Notes: generated from the letters alone by a model not told the origin. DNA of 64,000 nt from Kryptolebias marmoratus (GCF_001649575.2 NC_051437.1:14111015-14175014); one strand, 5' to 3'. Counted from the first letter of the stretch, positions 46,886 to 59,122 are shown. Translations and numbers: made by a program.

Positions 46886-47451
46886 AATTCCTACAGATCA
46901 GCACTGTTCGTGACATATCATGCTATATTTTTCTTGTCCTGTGAGCTGGTGGTGTAGAGGAGCAACCTGCTGCACTGCTGCCTTCTCTAAAAGAGGAAAG
47001 GCATGTCAGGAAAAGTAGGATTCATCCTATTTTCCAGTGATGAGTGGAAGAAGTTGCTGCATGTGCAAATAAAGTTTCAAAAAGCTGAGGAAAATCCGCT
47101 GTTGACGTATTACATTCAGAATCAAAAACCTTAAGACTATAGAATATTTCAACAACTTGTGATTCACATCCAGAAGGTAAGAAATATAACTCAAAGTGAT
47201 TATCTGAGGACAAGTCTCTCATGAGGGGAAAAGGCACAGCAAGCACCTTTTGGTCCGAGAAATAAACCAAGAATCCATCTTTTAAAATTAGTACAGGAAG
47301 TGACACTACGCAGATGTGCCGTTTGTCTCCGTCTCTTTCCTGTGCTCTCAATTTCCAACCGATAGAGGCAGATGTCTGCTCATCTGATCCTGGTGCAGCT
47401 GGAGGGTCCTTCCTGTTAAAAACAAAATAATTCCTTTCCACTGTCACCTAT
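46886..47451. other. Intergenic DNA with an unsupported open frame
   Basis: A minus-strand frame stays open for about 140 codons (47022-47447), but its first codon is GTG and the first ATG lies far inside. The product is not recognised. Treated as non-coding. Confidence 0.45.
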
Positions 47452-47665
47452 AGGCTTGCACAGTGATTGCACTGAAATGAAGTTATGACACAATCTGTTG
47501 GTTTTCCTACACACCTGATTTGAATCAATGGGTGATTAACAGGCTTCTGCAGGACATGAAGATGTCATTTAACCACTGAATCAGGTGTGTTGGAGCAGGG
47601 AAACAAGGAAAACATGCAGGATAGCTGCACTCGAGAACCAGGGTTGTCCACCTCTGCCCTAAATG
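47452..47665. mobile_element. Palindromic teleost dispersed repeat
   Basis: ACACACCTGATT at 47509-47520 is the exact inverse of AATCAGGTGTGT at 47579-47590. It also carries 'attaacaggcttctgcagga', 'gttggagcagggaaac' and 'aaaacatgcaggatag'. This series is familiar from many teleost genomes as a short non-autonomous repeat. No coding sequence. Confidence 0.7.
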
Positions 47666-48600
47666 CAACTTTTTTACTAACTGGCATTTTGTAATATACT
47701 GATTGAGCTGATATACTTATATACTAATATACTTAGGTTGACCTGACTGTTTCTAATGGCACAAAATTTTATTTCGACTTGCTTCTTCTTTGTATAGTGC
47801 CTTGAGATAACTTTGGTTGTGAATTTGTGTGAAATAAGCTGTGTTGGACTGAGCTGATGAACAAGGAAGCACAAAACTTCACTTTGTGATTTAGAAATGT
47901 CATCCCGTGTGAGTTGTTTGTGGAGTTTTAAGGGGCGCCTCTGTGCTTCATCTGTTCAAACCTGGAGCTCTCTGTGAGAAAACATTTTCCTCTTTCTCTC
48001 TGTCACTTTTGAGCCTGCTGCGTTTGTGACAGACAGTCATATTTAGATTATGCAGAGAGGACAACTGTGATCTGATTCAAAAAAGAGTGCAAACCGCTCA
48101 CACCTTCCTAAACTCGACAGGCATGTTTGCACCAGCAAATAATTCTTTTTTGTGAACCGGAGGCTGATACGAAGCAGAAAATAAATGAGAAAGATGCACA
48201 AAAACATGACTTTTTTATTAGGTTTTCATATAAAACTGAAATTATTTTAATGAATAATATATTGGTGTGTGAGCGTTCTATTGCCCTCTTATAACTCAGG
48301 GTGACAGAAACTAAAAAGTCGTTTCTACAGTTTTTACTTAGAAATGGCAACAAATTTCCTTATGCAGGTGATCTCTAATGTAGCATATTAGATGTGTCAT
48401 TAAATTGCCATAATAATAACCATAAAATAAATCCCACACTGCTTAAAGGGTTTTTAAATGCATAGTGACGCAGCAGTGCTTTGTACCTCTTGAAAGATAA
48501 CTCGGTTGTTTTGATCTCAAATGTTTTGACCAGATAATGAGAACGAGGAGAATCCCCGAGCGGTCTTGTGTGCTTTGACAGTGACAAAACATATTCGACT
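47666..48600. other. AT-rich intergenic DNA, no gene seen
   Basis: Nothing recognised beyond short open frames. Confidence 0.5.
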
Positions 48601-48604
48601 TAAA

Positions 48605-48770
48605 CTTTGAGAGGCCTTGAAATATTGCCCTCATCAATTAATCTCCATTCAGCAACACACTGCTTTACTTAGCCAAACATTCAGCCTCCTCTGACTGCTA
48701 TAATTGTCCCAGTTAATTGCTTTTCAACTCTCTTTGATTACAAGGTCGGATATGAATGGCTGGTGTACAT
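48605..48770. promoter_or_regulatory. Candidate non-coding regulatory element
   Basis: Low-repeat block with 'catcaattaatctcc' near 48634, 'gctataattgtccc' and 'cagttaattgctt' near 48698-48724, and 'ctctttgattacaagg' (TCF-like). Balanced composition. Enhancer role inferred. Confidence 0.3.
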
Positions 48771-49252
48771 GGCTCAAAGTTGGGAGCCCCTCGCTCTTTC
48801 CTCTGCCCTTCCCCTTGTTGTTCCGTCGCTGCGCGTCCTCTGCTCATCCTCTGCTCGTCTCCCTGCCCTCTTTTTAACCACAACCCAAGGTATCAGCGCT
48901 GTCAGAGATTTTCATCAACCTATTCATCATGGCGACGCGTGCGTATAATGATGTCCCTTTCCTTTTCTGTACACTGACGTGTCCATCTTAAAGATAATCA
49001 ATGAAAAAGAAGTTACCCCTGTGTTATAATTTTACTTACTCTGTAAACACATATGCAACTGGCAGAAGGAAAAAAAAAAGTAAACCACATAAAGTGTTGT
49101 AAAAGCCAAGAGTATTTAAATAAAAAAGAACAATAAATGTTTGTGTGCAGGTAAAAGATGAGAATTAATGATATGTGGATATTTATTGTTGAAAAGCACA
49201 TTTTACTTGAGTTTGCGAGGTCAGTTACGGAAGCAGAACCCATGACAGCGAG

Positions 49253-49301
<49 letters not shown>

Positions 49302-51265
49302 CTGATGTGTTTCTCCTCTCCCTCCACAGCTCACATGGAGGCGACAGAGTTCCTCTCATTACAGAACGCCACAGTCCTCAGACAAAGACTCTCACACTGA
49401 CAGAGGCGCATGTTCAACACCGCTAACCAGTGTGGGCTCACATGTGAATTTGCATACCCCATAGGTCTTAACACACACGCGCACACGCACACACACACAC
49501 ACAGACATACATTCAGCTCCAAACAAGCATGAAACAAAAGGAAAACCTGCAAACATGCAGGTTACGAGCGTTTCTGCAAGGAAGTATTCACACAGACACG
49601 AGCGTCATCCAAACTCGTGTGTCAAACAGGTAGCAATTATCGGAATATTCCTGAATATGTGTTCATGCTTTGTGCTGTCAGCATTGTTTTGTGTGTGTGT
49701 GTTCTTCATCTGCAGAAGAACGGCTTATAGGCTGTCAGACATCAAAGCCACGCGACAGAAACAGAATATTGTAAAAAGCTAACTGCGGTGGGGTTGGTGC
49801 ACGGAGGAATGCTGCGAATAAGCGACGCAGAGTTATTTCCGCTTCACTTGCATGTAGTTTTCTCCTCATCTGGGCTTCTCCGCATTTCACACCTGGATGG
49901 TTAAATGTAGGCACTGGGCCCGCAGATACGTGCAAAAGGGGTAAATACATTAACTCGGTGAGCACAGGCTCGCACACACTCTCACCAGGCTGACCTTGGC
50001 TCTTTCCAGATCATTTTGCACTAGGTTTTAATTGGAAATGTTGAAATTCTGTGTGAGCTATTTGAGAGCTTTTACCATTACTCATACTCTTTTGTATCAA
50101 CATGCGCTGTTCTTTTATTGTGGAGATTATGCCGTAAAAGCAAGGCTGGAGAAATGCTACCTCCCGTTGTGCCTGATATTTACGATCTCTCTCTGCCACA
50201 CACAGATGCATGGGGTTGTGCATCTTGCTGTCTCAACATATAGCGAGAGAACAGCAGGGAGTCAAAAGAAGAGGCTTCGCATCTTTCGCATCTTCTGCCT
50301 GCAAACATACACATCAAAGGTTTTATATTTTAGGTTAGTGTAAGTGATTTCGCTCCCGTTTCTCGCGCCGTTTCTATTTCAGATGGAACTTCAATGCAGG
50401 TGGATGTGTACCGTTTGCGGAACGAGCTCAGAGTTGGGGAATATTCACAGAACACGTAGATGTCAGCTTTCAGGCTGAGAATGATGGAGGGGACGTGAGA
50501 GAGGGGCAAACATGGAAGAGGAGGAGCGGAGGAAGAGAATGATGAGAGGAGGAATGCAGAAAGGGAAGCCTAAAATATGCATGTCATCATGCATATGTGG
50601 ATGACTGATGGATGTATGTGAAAGCACGCGTTGATGGGCGCACACGAGGCGGGCCCCTAATTGAGCTCTGCTGCCAATCACAAGGGCTCGCAGTGTGTGT
50701 GAGAGCGGTGATTGTGTGTGTTACATTCCCCCCCACACCGAAGCATTAAACAAACATATACAAGTCTGCGTCTTTTCTCAAAAAAAACCTGTTCTCTCCG
50801 TGTTGTAATTAGCTTGGTTCTAAATGGAAAGGAGAAGCGAGATCAAGCAGCAAACCCAACAGATGAGCCGTTCAAAGTGTGTAACGATTATGTTAAGCCC
50901 CCAATACCAGTCCGCAGTACTGACCTAACATCATTTATTCTAAAAGACACAGTAAAATGTGGCGTCTTCTCAAAATCTTGTTGCATATTCTTAAAAGCCT
51001 CTTAAGACATCTTGCTTTTTGCTGCTGTTTTGTTATTAAATCTCAAACCAACCAGAGAAAAAGACTAAATTAATGTTGCAGAAACCATTTCTGTGAGGAT
51101 TTAGGACTTTTTGTGCAAAAGTCACCTCTGAAACATAAAAGCGAGTGAAGTGCATCGTGACATTCCTTCCATTTGCCATCGGAGGCCACAGAATTGCTTT
51201 GATGGATAATGTTCAGGTGATGCTAAATTCAAAAGAGTTCTCATATGACATTATGTTCTTTATGC
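48771..51265. other. Intergenic DNA with simple repeats, no gene supported
   Basis: (TG)n at 49255-49299 and an interrupted CA tract at about 49471-49505. Several short open frames lie around 49735-50345, none recognised. Confidence 0.45.
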
Positions 51266-51270
51266 ACTCA

Positions 51271-51809
51271 GTAGTTTAGATCTTTTGAAATGGGGTTCTG
51301 TGGAAAAAACAGGAACAATTAATATCTTACATGTTTTAGATAGCTTGTTGAATGACCTCAGTGTGGAGAAATAGTTTATTCTGATTGTACCGCTAACAAC
51401 ATTTTAAAAATATTTATATTGTTGTCAATTTCACATAACATAACTGATTTATTTATAAGTATTTGAATAAGTAAATAGCAGCAGCAGCTCGCTGTAGCAC
51501 TTCTGATGCAGCCTAAAGTGCTACATGGCTTCTTCAGAAATATCCTATTATTTCTGTCGGAATAACTGTGGGATGCAAAACTGATGATGATGTAAAGCTT
51601 TATAAAACAACTTTGATATTTTTGAGATTAAAGTTGTTTTAAGGCAGCAGCACTTTCATCTTGGCCCCACTTGGACCAGCCAATAGGTCACCAATCCAAT
51701 TAAAAACTAATCACGAAAGCAAAGGTCATTCAAAGCGGTATCTACAACAATTATTATTTGTTCACAACCGTTGCACAAAACACCACCCCAAAATGTCCAA
51801 ACTATGCCT
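51271..51809. mobile_element. Family A foldback element, near full length
   Basis: The left end has 'agatcttttgaaatggggttctgtgg' and 'aattaatatcttacatg'. The right end has 'ggtatctacaacaattatt', 'gttcacaaccgttgcac' and GCC followed by TTAA at 51810-51813. The internal 'tttaaggcagcagcactttcatcttggcccc' matches other copies. The left TTAA is not preserved. Confidence 0.8.
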
Positions 51810-51814
51810 TTAAG

Positions 51815-52965
51815 TTGAACACCGTCTCTCAGGGGCCTCGAGTTTGTTTCTGAGAAATGAAGAGAAACACAAAAGTGAAGAGGCGTTCAGATTTTACCAA
51901 CCAACATGGCTCTTGAGCTCTACAACAGCTTCCAATCTCCATGATTCACAGATAAAACGTTTTCTGCTCTTGCAGGGCTCCTCGTTTTTTTTCTGCTCTC
52001 TCCTCATCTGAAGGTCCAAAGTCGCTGCCAACACGGACACAAGCACCACACAGAGGAATAATATCACTGTCTGCCACCATCTTTTATTGCCGTCTTTTCT
52101 CTTTTTTTTTTTCTGCCTGCCTCTCATGAATAAACATCCCTTACATTCACTCCGTGCGGGCATGAAATGGCCACACAGCCCCTGGCACATGCAGGAGTAA
52201 TGCTGCAATCATTATTCCACTGCAGTGGTCCCACACAAGTATATTTTACCAATCATGTGGCTCTCTCCCCTGGCTTTTGTTTGGATGACTTAAACAAATG
52301 ATGTGGCAGTAAGGAGGGCCTGCGTAGCTCCGCTCCCCCTGTTAACACGGCAACCGTTGACACAGACACAGCAAAATTAGCATAAGAGTACGCTTGAGTG
52401 GTACCGGCAATTCCAACATGGGTCCACAGATCCCCCCCCCCCCTTTTCTGTGGAGGGTGGGGTTGAGGTTGGGGGCGTTGTAAAGGGATGGGCTGTGTGT
52501 TATTTTTAGTTCTCCCGCACCTCTCGTTCCTTTTCATGCTGTTCTCCCCAACTCTTCTGCTCACTCAAACTGCCAACTCCCCTTTTCTCTGGGGTTTAGT
52601 GTTAAATGGGAAGTAATGAAAGATGCACACATGCCATGAGACTAAATTGGCTTGCAGCAATAGAGAGGGAGGAAGTCTGCTTGGCAGAGCACTTAAACAC
52701 ATGCAGGACAATGGTGGCATCTAGGAAGAAGCCCAGAAACAAATGACTTAGACCTGATACTGAAAAGACAAACATAAGCAGGGAAGAAACCAACGCTTTT
52801 TAGTGTAAGAAATGACTGCAATGCATCTTTTCAGGAATTTCAGCAGGATTTCTGGAGCATCGTAGAACAACAACGTTGCTAAGGATAAAAAAATAAGTAG
52901 AAAATTGGACAAAAATCGATTCTTGTAGTCTAACATTTTGGACTGAATGATTGACATCTTTTGAA
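51815..52965. other. Intergenic DNA, no gene supported
   Basis: Contains a run of 12 C at 52432-52443 and a T-rich tract near 52101-52113. Nothing else recognised. Confidence 0.45.
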
Positions 52966-52967
52966 CA

Positions 52968-53065
52968 TTTAACAAATGGTAAATGGCTTGTACTTGTATA
53001 GCGCTTTATCTAGTCCAAGGACCCCAAAGCGTTTCACACTACAATCATTCACCCATCAACAAGAA
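52968..53065. mobile_element. Short teleost repeat of the 'tatagcgcttt' type
   Basis: 'taaatggcttgtacttgtat' followed by 'agcgctttatctagtcc', 'aaggaccccaaagcg' and 'cattcacccatcaac'. The order matches a repeat known from many teleost genomes, here truncated on the right. Confidence 0.65.
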
Positions 53066-53157
53066 CAGTGCTGGTGTTGAAGGTGAGAATAAGGAGAAAA
53101 GTTATGATGGTTCCTTTGGGTTCTGCTTCTTTTTGTTGTTGACGTTAAAATAGCTCT

Positions 53158-53302
53158 GGTATTTTGCAGGGGTGCTCTGTGAAACGTTTATGAACAGCAA
53201 ATATCACTTTAAACGGAGGTCCTTCAACAACAGCTAAGACATTAATTGTTTATAACCTTCTTACAGAGCCTTGCTTTAAAAGGTGTGAAGTATCATTTTA
53301 AA
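53158..53302. mobile_element. Family A deletion derivative, two ends only
   Basis: Left-end sequence 'gctctgtgaaacgtttatgaac' is followed after a very short middle by right-end sequence 'caacaacagctaagacattaattgtttataacc' and 'tgctttaaaaggtgtgaagt'. All internal sequence of the 600-bp form is missing, so the inverted repeats almost touch. Confidence 0.6.
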
Positions 53303-53304
53303 AT

Positions 53305-54880
53305 AAAATGAGAATGGGTGCTGTATTTAGAGAAGTTAATCAAGCAGGAGCTGCTGTTCTGTCTTTATTGTTGTCTTTTTCTGCACTTTTATCCGTGTCT
53401 TACATTCACCTTGTTGCGCCTCAGCACATCAACGTGACCGAAATATCTAAAAGATTTATTTGCCAGCTGCTCAGTTTGTGAGAAACCTCTATCCAAATTT
53501 CATATCGCCCTCGTTTGACTTTCAGCCCCCTCGCGGTGAGGAAGACGCTCAAACATCAAAGGGTAAAAAGAGCCACCATCTTCACCAAAATGCTTCCACA
53601 CAGCGAGGTCGCAGTGCGCCACGTGCGTTTTGAAGTGTGTGCACATGCAGCGGAGGGTCTGCTGAGTCCTTAGGGTGGGTGTGGCACACCGCCGTTCAAA
53701 GGTTGTCTCCATGGTGATAGATGTAGGTCATCTCCATGACGATGGATTGGAGTCGATGTTGGCCGTCAAGGTCGTGGACCAAGGACAAGACGAGAGTGAT
53801 TGCAGCCACCCAGACAGGAAATCGAAGAGGAGCACGCCAAGCAGGGGGGTGAGGGGGTTGAGGAAAAAGGTGCAATTTTCACAAGCCAAATTACTTCTGG
53901 GATGGAGGAGAGAAAAATATCACAGCAATAACAGCACCAAGGGATGTGAAGAGAGAAGGAGTGGGAGGAGGCCGAGGCAGAGGGGAGGAGGAGGGAGGTC
54001 CTAAACAAAAGCTCAATTATCAAAGTCATCAGACATGAATGCTGAGATAAGCAAATAGAGTGACACCCTATTACGCTGAGCATACAAACTTCCCCTCTCT
54101 GAGAGGAATTTTCTCAAGTACTTGTCAGAGTTCGGCTGTGATTTTCCATGTGCTTTATCAGGCTCGGTTTATTCCTGAGAGCGATGCCGACTGTGACTAG
54201 AAAATATTGATTGGATTGTGCAATGTGTTCCACTGCAGTCCTACTGATTTATTTTTTCTGTTCGCCCCTCCTCTGCTCTCGGGTGATTCTACAACAGTGG
54301 TGTGCAGCCGAACAACAACATATCAGTAATTTATTAATGAGAACATACAGACTGAATAAATGACAGCAAGAATTGAACATTTCTGTCTTGTTCTCTCTGC
54401 ACTCAGGGTTTCCCACCTTGCACTTTGTGTCTGTACCCTTTACTTTATGTGTGTTTGTGTGTCGGCTGTGTGCACACACATGCATGCGTGTTTCTTATCA
54501 GCAGATACTTATGTACGTGGGCTTAATGATGCAAAGCAGAGTGCAGAGTCCACAGTGCCACAGTGCTCGTTGCCTCATTGCACCTAAATGAGTCTCTTTT
54601 GTCTCCTACCAATTAACATTGTTATTAAAACTGGTCATGCTCCTGTTTGCACAGAGTCTGCTAATTCAGCGGAAGTTATGCACAGGGGTTTGGCTCCATG
54701 TACAATGTAGCAATACATCACATTCTCAGCGTTGAATCCTCTGGGCCTTTCAGCTTGTTCGAGAGTGCGATTAGAACAAGAAGGTGCAGGTGGAGCTGGG
54801 AATCGACAGCGGGAACTTTTAGCGTGCAGCCGTGTGAACTACTGCTGGGACGTTAGCAGAACGAGGGGATTCACCTCCCG
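53305..54880. other. Intergenic DNA, no gene supported
   Basis: Moderately GC-rich around 53500-54000 with open frames on both strands, none recognised. TG/CA-rich near 54440-54490. Confidence 0.4.
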
Positions 54881-54881
54881 A

Positions 54882-54906
54882 TAATCTCTCACTAATCGCC
54901 TAATCC
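54882..54906. promoter_or_regulatory. Cluster of three TAATC homeodomain cores
   Basis: TAATCT at 54882-54887, TAATCG at 54893-54898 and TAATCC at 54901-54906, in one orientation with starts 8-11 bp apart. TAATCC is the OTX/CRX-type core. Could be a small regulatory site cluster. Confidence 0.3.
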
Positions 54907-54909
54907 TCC

Positions 54910-55699
54910 GTCCCTCAGGTGAACAGACAGGAAAGGAGTACTTGGCGGAAAAAAAACGGGACGCATGACAACGCATAGCTCCCTGAAACACGAACACGTG
55001 GATGCTTTGTGCACACATGTAAGGGAAAATGATTAAGTCGTATAAATGAAAACTATCCAGCTGTCTTCTGTAGCAGCTCAGTCTCCCTCAACATGCTCAT
55101 ATACATTTCACAAACACACAAAATGTACAGCCTATCCTCCTGTTTCCATGGCAACTGACTGTAGAGCTGTGAGTATATGAGGCAGCAGGCAGCAGGCGGC
55201 AGGCAAAATCAGTGGAGTGAGAGGCGTAGCGGTCTGTCACCTCAGCCTCCCTAGAGAAACAACACCTCGCACTGTATTACTGTACTCTCTTCTCTTTCCC
55301 GCCTGCTGCAAACATCACTCACATTTAGAAGAATTTATCTCAACACACTCTCTCACATCCTTCATGATGCAGCTTGGCACAGATGAGGCTATAACATCTG
55401 ATGCTGGCGTGATCTTCTTCTTAAAACATGATCCCGAACCCCTCTTTTCTGGAGGTGATGGCTGCTCCTGCTGCCGACGGAGGCCGACCTGTCCTTGGGT
55501 TCTGTAAAGGATTACAGCATCACACCATGTGACCCTAATTCCCCCCTTCCCATCCTGCTCCGAGCCAATCAGGATGAGGGATGAGCGGTTCTCGTATGTT
55601 GTGCACATTTGTGTGTCGTTACATGGAGGGCGCCATGTTTGTCAAAAGAGTTTGTCTCTTACGCGAATGGATGGATTAAGTGAGATAAAAGGGGTGTCC
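54910..55699. other. Intergenic DNA with an X-box, no gene supported
   Basis: Contains the RFX-type motif described separately and a CAGGC-rich patch near 55180-55205. Two open frames over 55217-55608, one on each strand, are unrecognised. Confidence 0.4.
55142..55155. promoter_or_regulatory. RFX X-box-like motif
   Basis: GTTTCC-AT-GGCAAC, close to the X-box consensus, with one mismatch to the stricter form. Confidence 0.35.
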
Positions 55700-55707
55700 G
55701 TGTGTGT

Positions 55708-55738
<31 letters not shown>

Positions 55739-55781
55739 NNNNNNNNNNNNNNNNNNNNNNNNNNNGGGGGGGGGGGGGGGG
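55700..55781 (+). repeat. (TG)n and poly(G) tract with assembly gap
   Basis: TG repeats at 55700-55722, a run of about 17 G to 55738, 27 N at 55739-55765, then 16 more G. The gap lies inside a G run. Such a tract can form G-quadruplexes and is hard to sequence, so the true length is unknown. Confidence 0.9.
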
Positions 55782-58550
55782 TGATATTATGAATCAGAAA
55801 CAGCAGGAGCGGGACTCACCCTGGCACGTGTCACAAATTCAGACATTCATCCCCCAGCAACCCCAAAATCCTTCTGCTCCCCCCCGCCCGCTCACCCCTC
55901 ACCCACAAGCAGACCTCAACCCCGACACAGCCTCCACCATCAGCAGGCTCAGCTGGGGGCTCAGACGGGAGGAGGGGTGAGTACAAACATGAAGATACAG
56001 AGGGATTTTGGGAGTGGGGGGGTTGTACAAACTGGGAAGACCATTTTACTGTTGGTTGTGATCCATTTTCCAGAATGTGTGAAGACTGAAGAGAACAAAG
56101 GTAGAACACTGGACTGAGAGCTTGTAAATGTGATGGTGGCTAGGTGTGTTTAGGTGTAGAGGTCAGACTGAGTGTGTGTTGGTGGGGTGTCATTTAGATA
56201 TGGAAATCAGACGGAATGAGCAGCAGTTTAAACATGAGCATTACGTCGGGGGGGGAGGCATCTGGCAGTTCCCGTCGGTTTGCACCCGCCCGATAAGGCC
56301 CGCAAAGCTTTGTGTGAGCGCCTCTTTGTGTCTGTGACGCAGCAGACGTAACAGACGCTGCACCTTGCCTCGTAAGAACCCCCGCTGTTGTTGATGACCC
56401 CTGACCTTAACTAAACCTTGACCCCAGCAGAAGGCAAGTGATTTGCCCGACAAAGGAAGACGACGCAGCGGAGCCTGAAGCCAGCTCTGCGCTCTGACCC
56501 GCACCACTGCCGTCCTGACCCAAAACTCTATCTGAAGCAAAACACAACCCGCCCTGCCGACACGAGCGCACACGTTCAGACAATGAAACAGCATCAGCAC
56601 TACGCTCATCCATCAAAACCGCAGAAACCGTGCATAAAAAGACAAACTCAAGCATGCTGATTACAACTAAAAATCTATTTAAATAAATCTTTGCAGTGAT
56701 CTGTTGTTGGTGCATATTTTGCATCATTGTTTTCACCATTAAAAAATCGAACATAAATGCAAAAAATGCAATTAGGAGCAACACAGCTTGCCAATTTGGT
56801 CTTCAGCAGATGGGAGTTTTGGCAAATGTAGATTTTTTTATGTACTTCTCAAATTTAAAACACAGACAATGTATTAGCATGCTTGCAAACAATGTAAGAA
56901 CAACAAATGATGATGTGTGAAGCAAAACATTGGAAAAGAAGCAAAGCGTGCACAGCAACATTTGTCTTCAGACCTTCTCCCATGTCACGACTGCTCACAT
57001 CTATCATGGCTTTGTCATGTTTGTAAGGTCCGTGGATGATCATCAAATTTACTTATGGATTTATTTGTTTGTTTGTTTGTCAGTCTTCTTGCCTCCTGGC
57101 TGTAAAGCATTTCACTTTCAGAGAATGTTCTTTTTAACCACATATCTGGACGCGTTTTCCTCTGAGTCATGTCAAGTAAAATGTCTGGCCTTCAAACTGC
57201 ATGTGTGTGTCTGGAACAGATGGTGTGTGAGTGTGTGTGTGTTTCCTGCAAAGTCTGGCAGAAGCACCTTGTCTCTCTGCGGTGCATTATGCCAACTGCT
57301 CTCAGCACCTTCCAATCTGACTTGTTCTTCATTTCATTTCCTGACTTTCAGCAGCTCCTCCCAATGAATGATTCTCAGGTCTTTACTCAACATTTTATCT
57401 TTCTTTAAGGAGATGTATTATGACCATTTTGAGTTGTACCACGGTGCCAATAGTGTCTTTCTTGGTTCAAACCCTTTTCTGTCATATATCCAATGCCTTT
57501 GTCTGAAGCATGTTGTTTTATCTCATGTCTCTTTGAAGCCACAGTACCTTCCTGCCTATTTCTTCTTATTAGGAGGCTTTCTAGTAGCCTTCTCTTGTGA
57601 ACATTATATTCATTCCTTGCTTCTGTGAAGGTTTTTTTTTATGGCAAATTGCAGAACACGTGCTCTTACAAAATAACAGTTAAAAATGGCAACTTCTTAA
57701 ATCTGTTCTGTGCATGTCTGAGCCCAAAACTGTAGATGGCACAAGTCTAAAGACAAACACAAATTAAAGCAAAGTGTCTCTGTTTGGGTAATTTCACACT
57801 CATTGCCTGCTGGTTGTGTAACAGTATGAAGAACTGAGTTGCTTCATCACAAAATGCCAAAAGACTAACTTCAGAAAATGAGTGTGCAAAGTTAGAAAAC
57901 TGTGAAGTGTTGTTGAAGGACTGCAGAATATATCTCCGTGCACTGTTCATTTCGGTAAGGCGCAGAACGCTATAAGCTCATAATCCCACCAGGAGTTTGT
58001 TTTGTGAGAATGTTAGAGCATTTAATATGAAGGCTGCACTTTGAATATGTGGCCATGCTGTTTGTATATACAAACAGCTTGGTGAAATAAGCTAAAAAAA
58101 GCAATAATTTGCAACCAGACCTACCTTTTCAACCCTCTTTTGATATGTCCAGATATTCAGCAATTTCAACCTTCATGACAATAAAACCTCCTGGAGGAAC
58201 TGAGAGTAAACACTTTTCAGGTTGTTGCAAATGGAAATCTAATTGATGCTCTTGTGTTGATCTTTGATTTCAAATTCTTTTGAATTCATCATTTAAATCA
58301 GATCATATGAATATTTAAAACAGAGTGTAAAATAAATTTTAAATGGTTGCTTTTAGGTGATGACAGCGATGCGATCATTCAATGCTGGCTGTCTTAAAGT
58401 CCAAAGAAACAACTTAGACTATTCTAAACTAATTGCTGTTTTACTGAAATGTTTTTGAAAAAGTAGCCCAGATATTTATTGTCTGCTGCCTAAAGCAAAA
58501 GGACGAGAATATTTTTAATTGTGAGTGTGTATGTGTGTCCATATGTGTGT
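55782..58550. other. Intergenic DNA, no gene supported
   Basis: 55800-56600 is moderately GC-rich with overlapping frames on both strands, none recognised. 56700-58550 is AT-rich. No repeats of the families above were noticed. Confidence 0.4.
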
Positions 58551-58554
58551 TTGT

Positions 58555-58925
58555 GTGCATCTTAGTAAAATATCTCATGCACCACTGGATGGATTTCAAT
58601 GAAACTTTCACAAAGTAATCACTGTTTGTGAATCTACACCCAATTAACTCATTCAAGATGGCCACCACAGCCAACTGACCTTAGGAAGCACAAAAAATAG
58701 TTCAAACTCTGTCAGTTTTATATATATTGAGTTCAAATTTGGTGTGGTTGTAGCTGAGAGTTATTCTCAACATATACTTTGAGCGCTAAGAGCTCTCGCT
58801 TGAAACTGAGACACTGTGTTAAATTTTGATCAGAACAGCTTTAACGCTGTCCCTTCTCATCATAGGAGGATCTTCGTTATAAAAAAACGTGATTCTTCAT
58901 TTCAAAAGGAATGCTACGCTTTTCA
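58555..58925 (-). mobile_element. Family B dispersed repeat, copy 8
   Basis: Minus orientation, near complete: 'taaaatatctcatgcaccactggatgg', 'ttcaatgaaactttcacaaagtaatc', 'ttcaagatggccaccacag', 'ctgtcagttttatatatattgag', 'atactttgagcgctaag', 'cttctcatcatagg' and 'ggaatgctacgcttttcatt'. A TG-rich tract lies at its left edge (58520-58555). Confidence 0.8.
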
Positions 58926-59122
58926 TTAGAAATTTCTTACGAAATATGAAAGAAAGTAAGAAAGAAAGAAAGAACGAAAAAATGAATTTTTTTAGTTTCA
59001 TTGTGAACATCTACCCTGCTTGTCATTGAAGGATGCAAACCTGTCGTGTGTCGAATGCCACAGCTCGATGCGGATGAGGAATTAAAAAAAAAAAATCTTT
59101 TGTCGCACTTGTTTTATGAGGT

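Noticed and set aside
47022..47447. 141-codon minus-strand open frame
   Set aside because: First codon is GTG, not ATG, and the first ATG is far inside. No domain, no splice sites that make sense, and it abuts a dispersed repeat.
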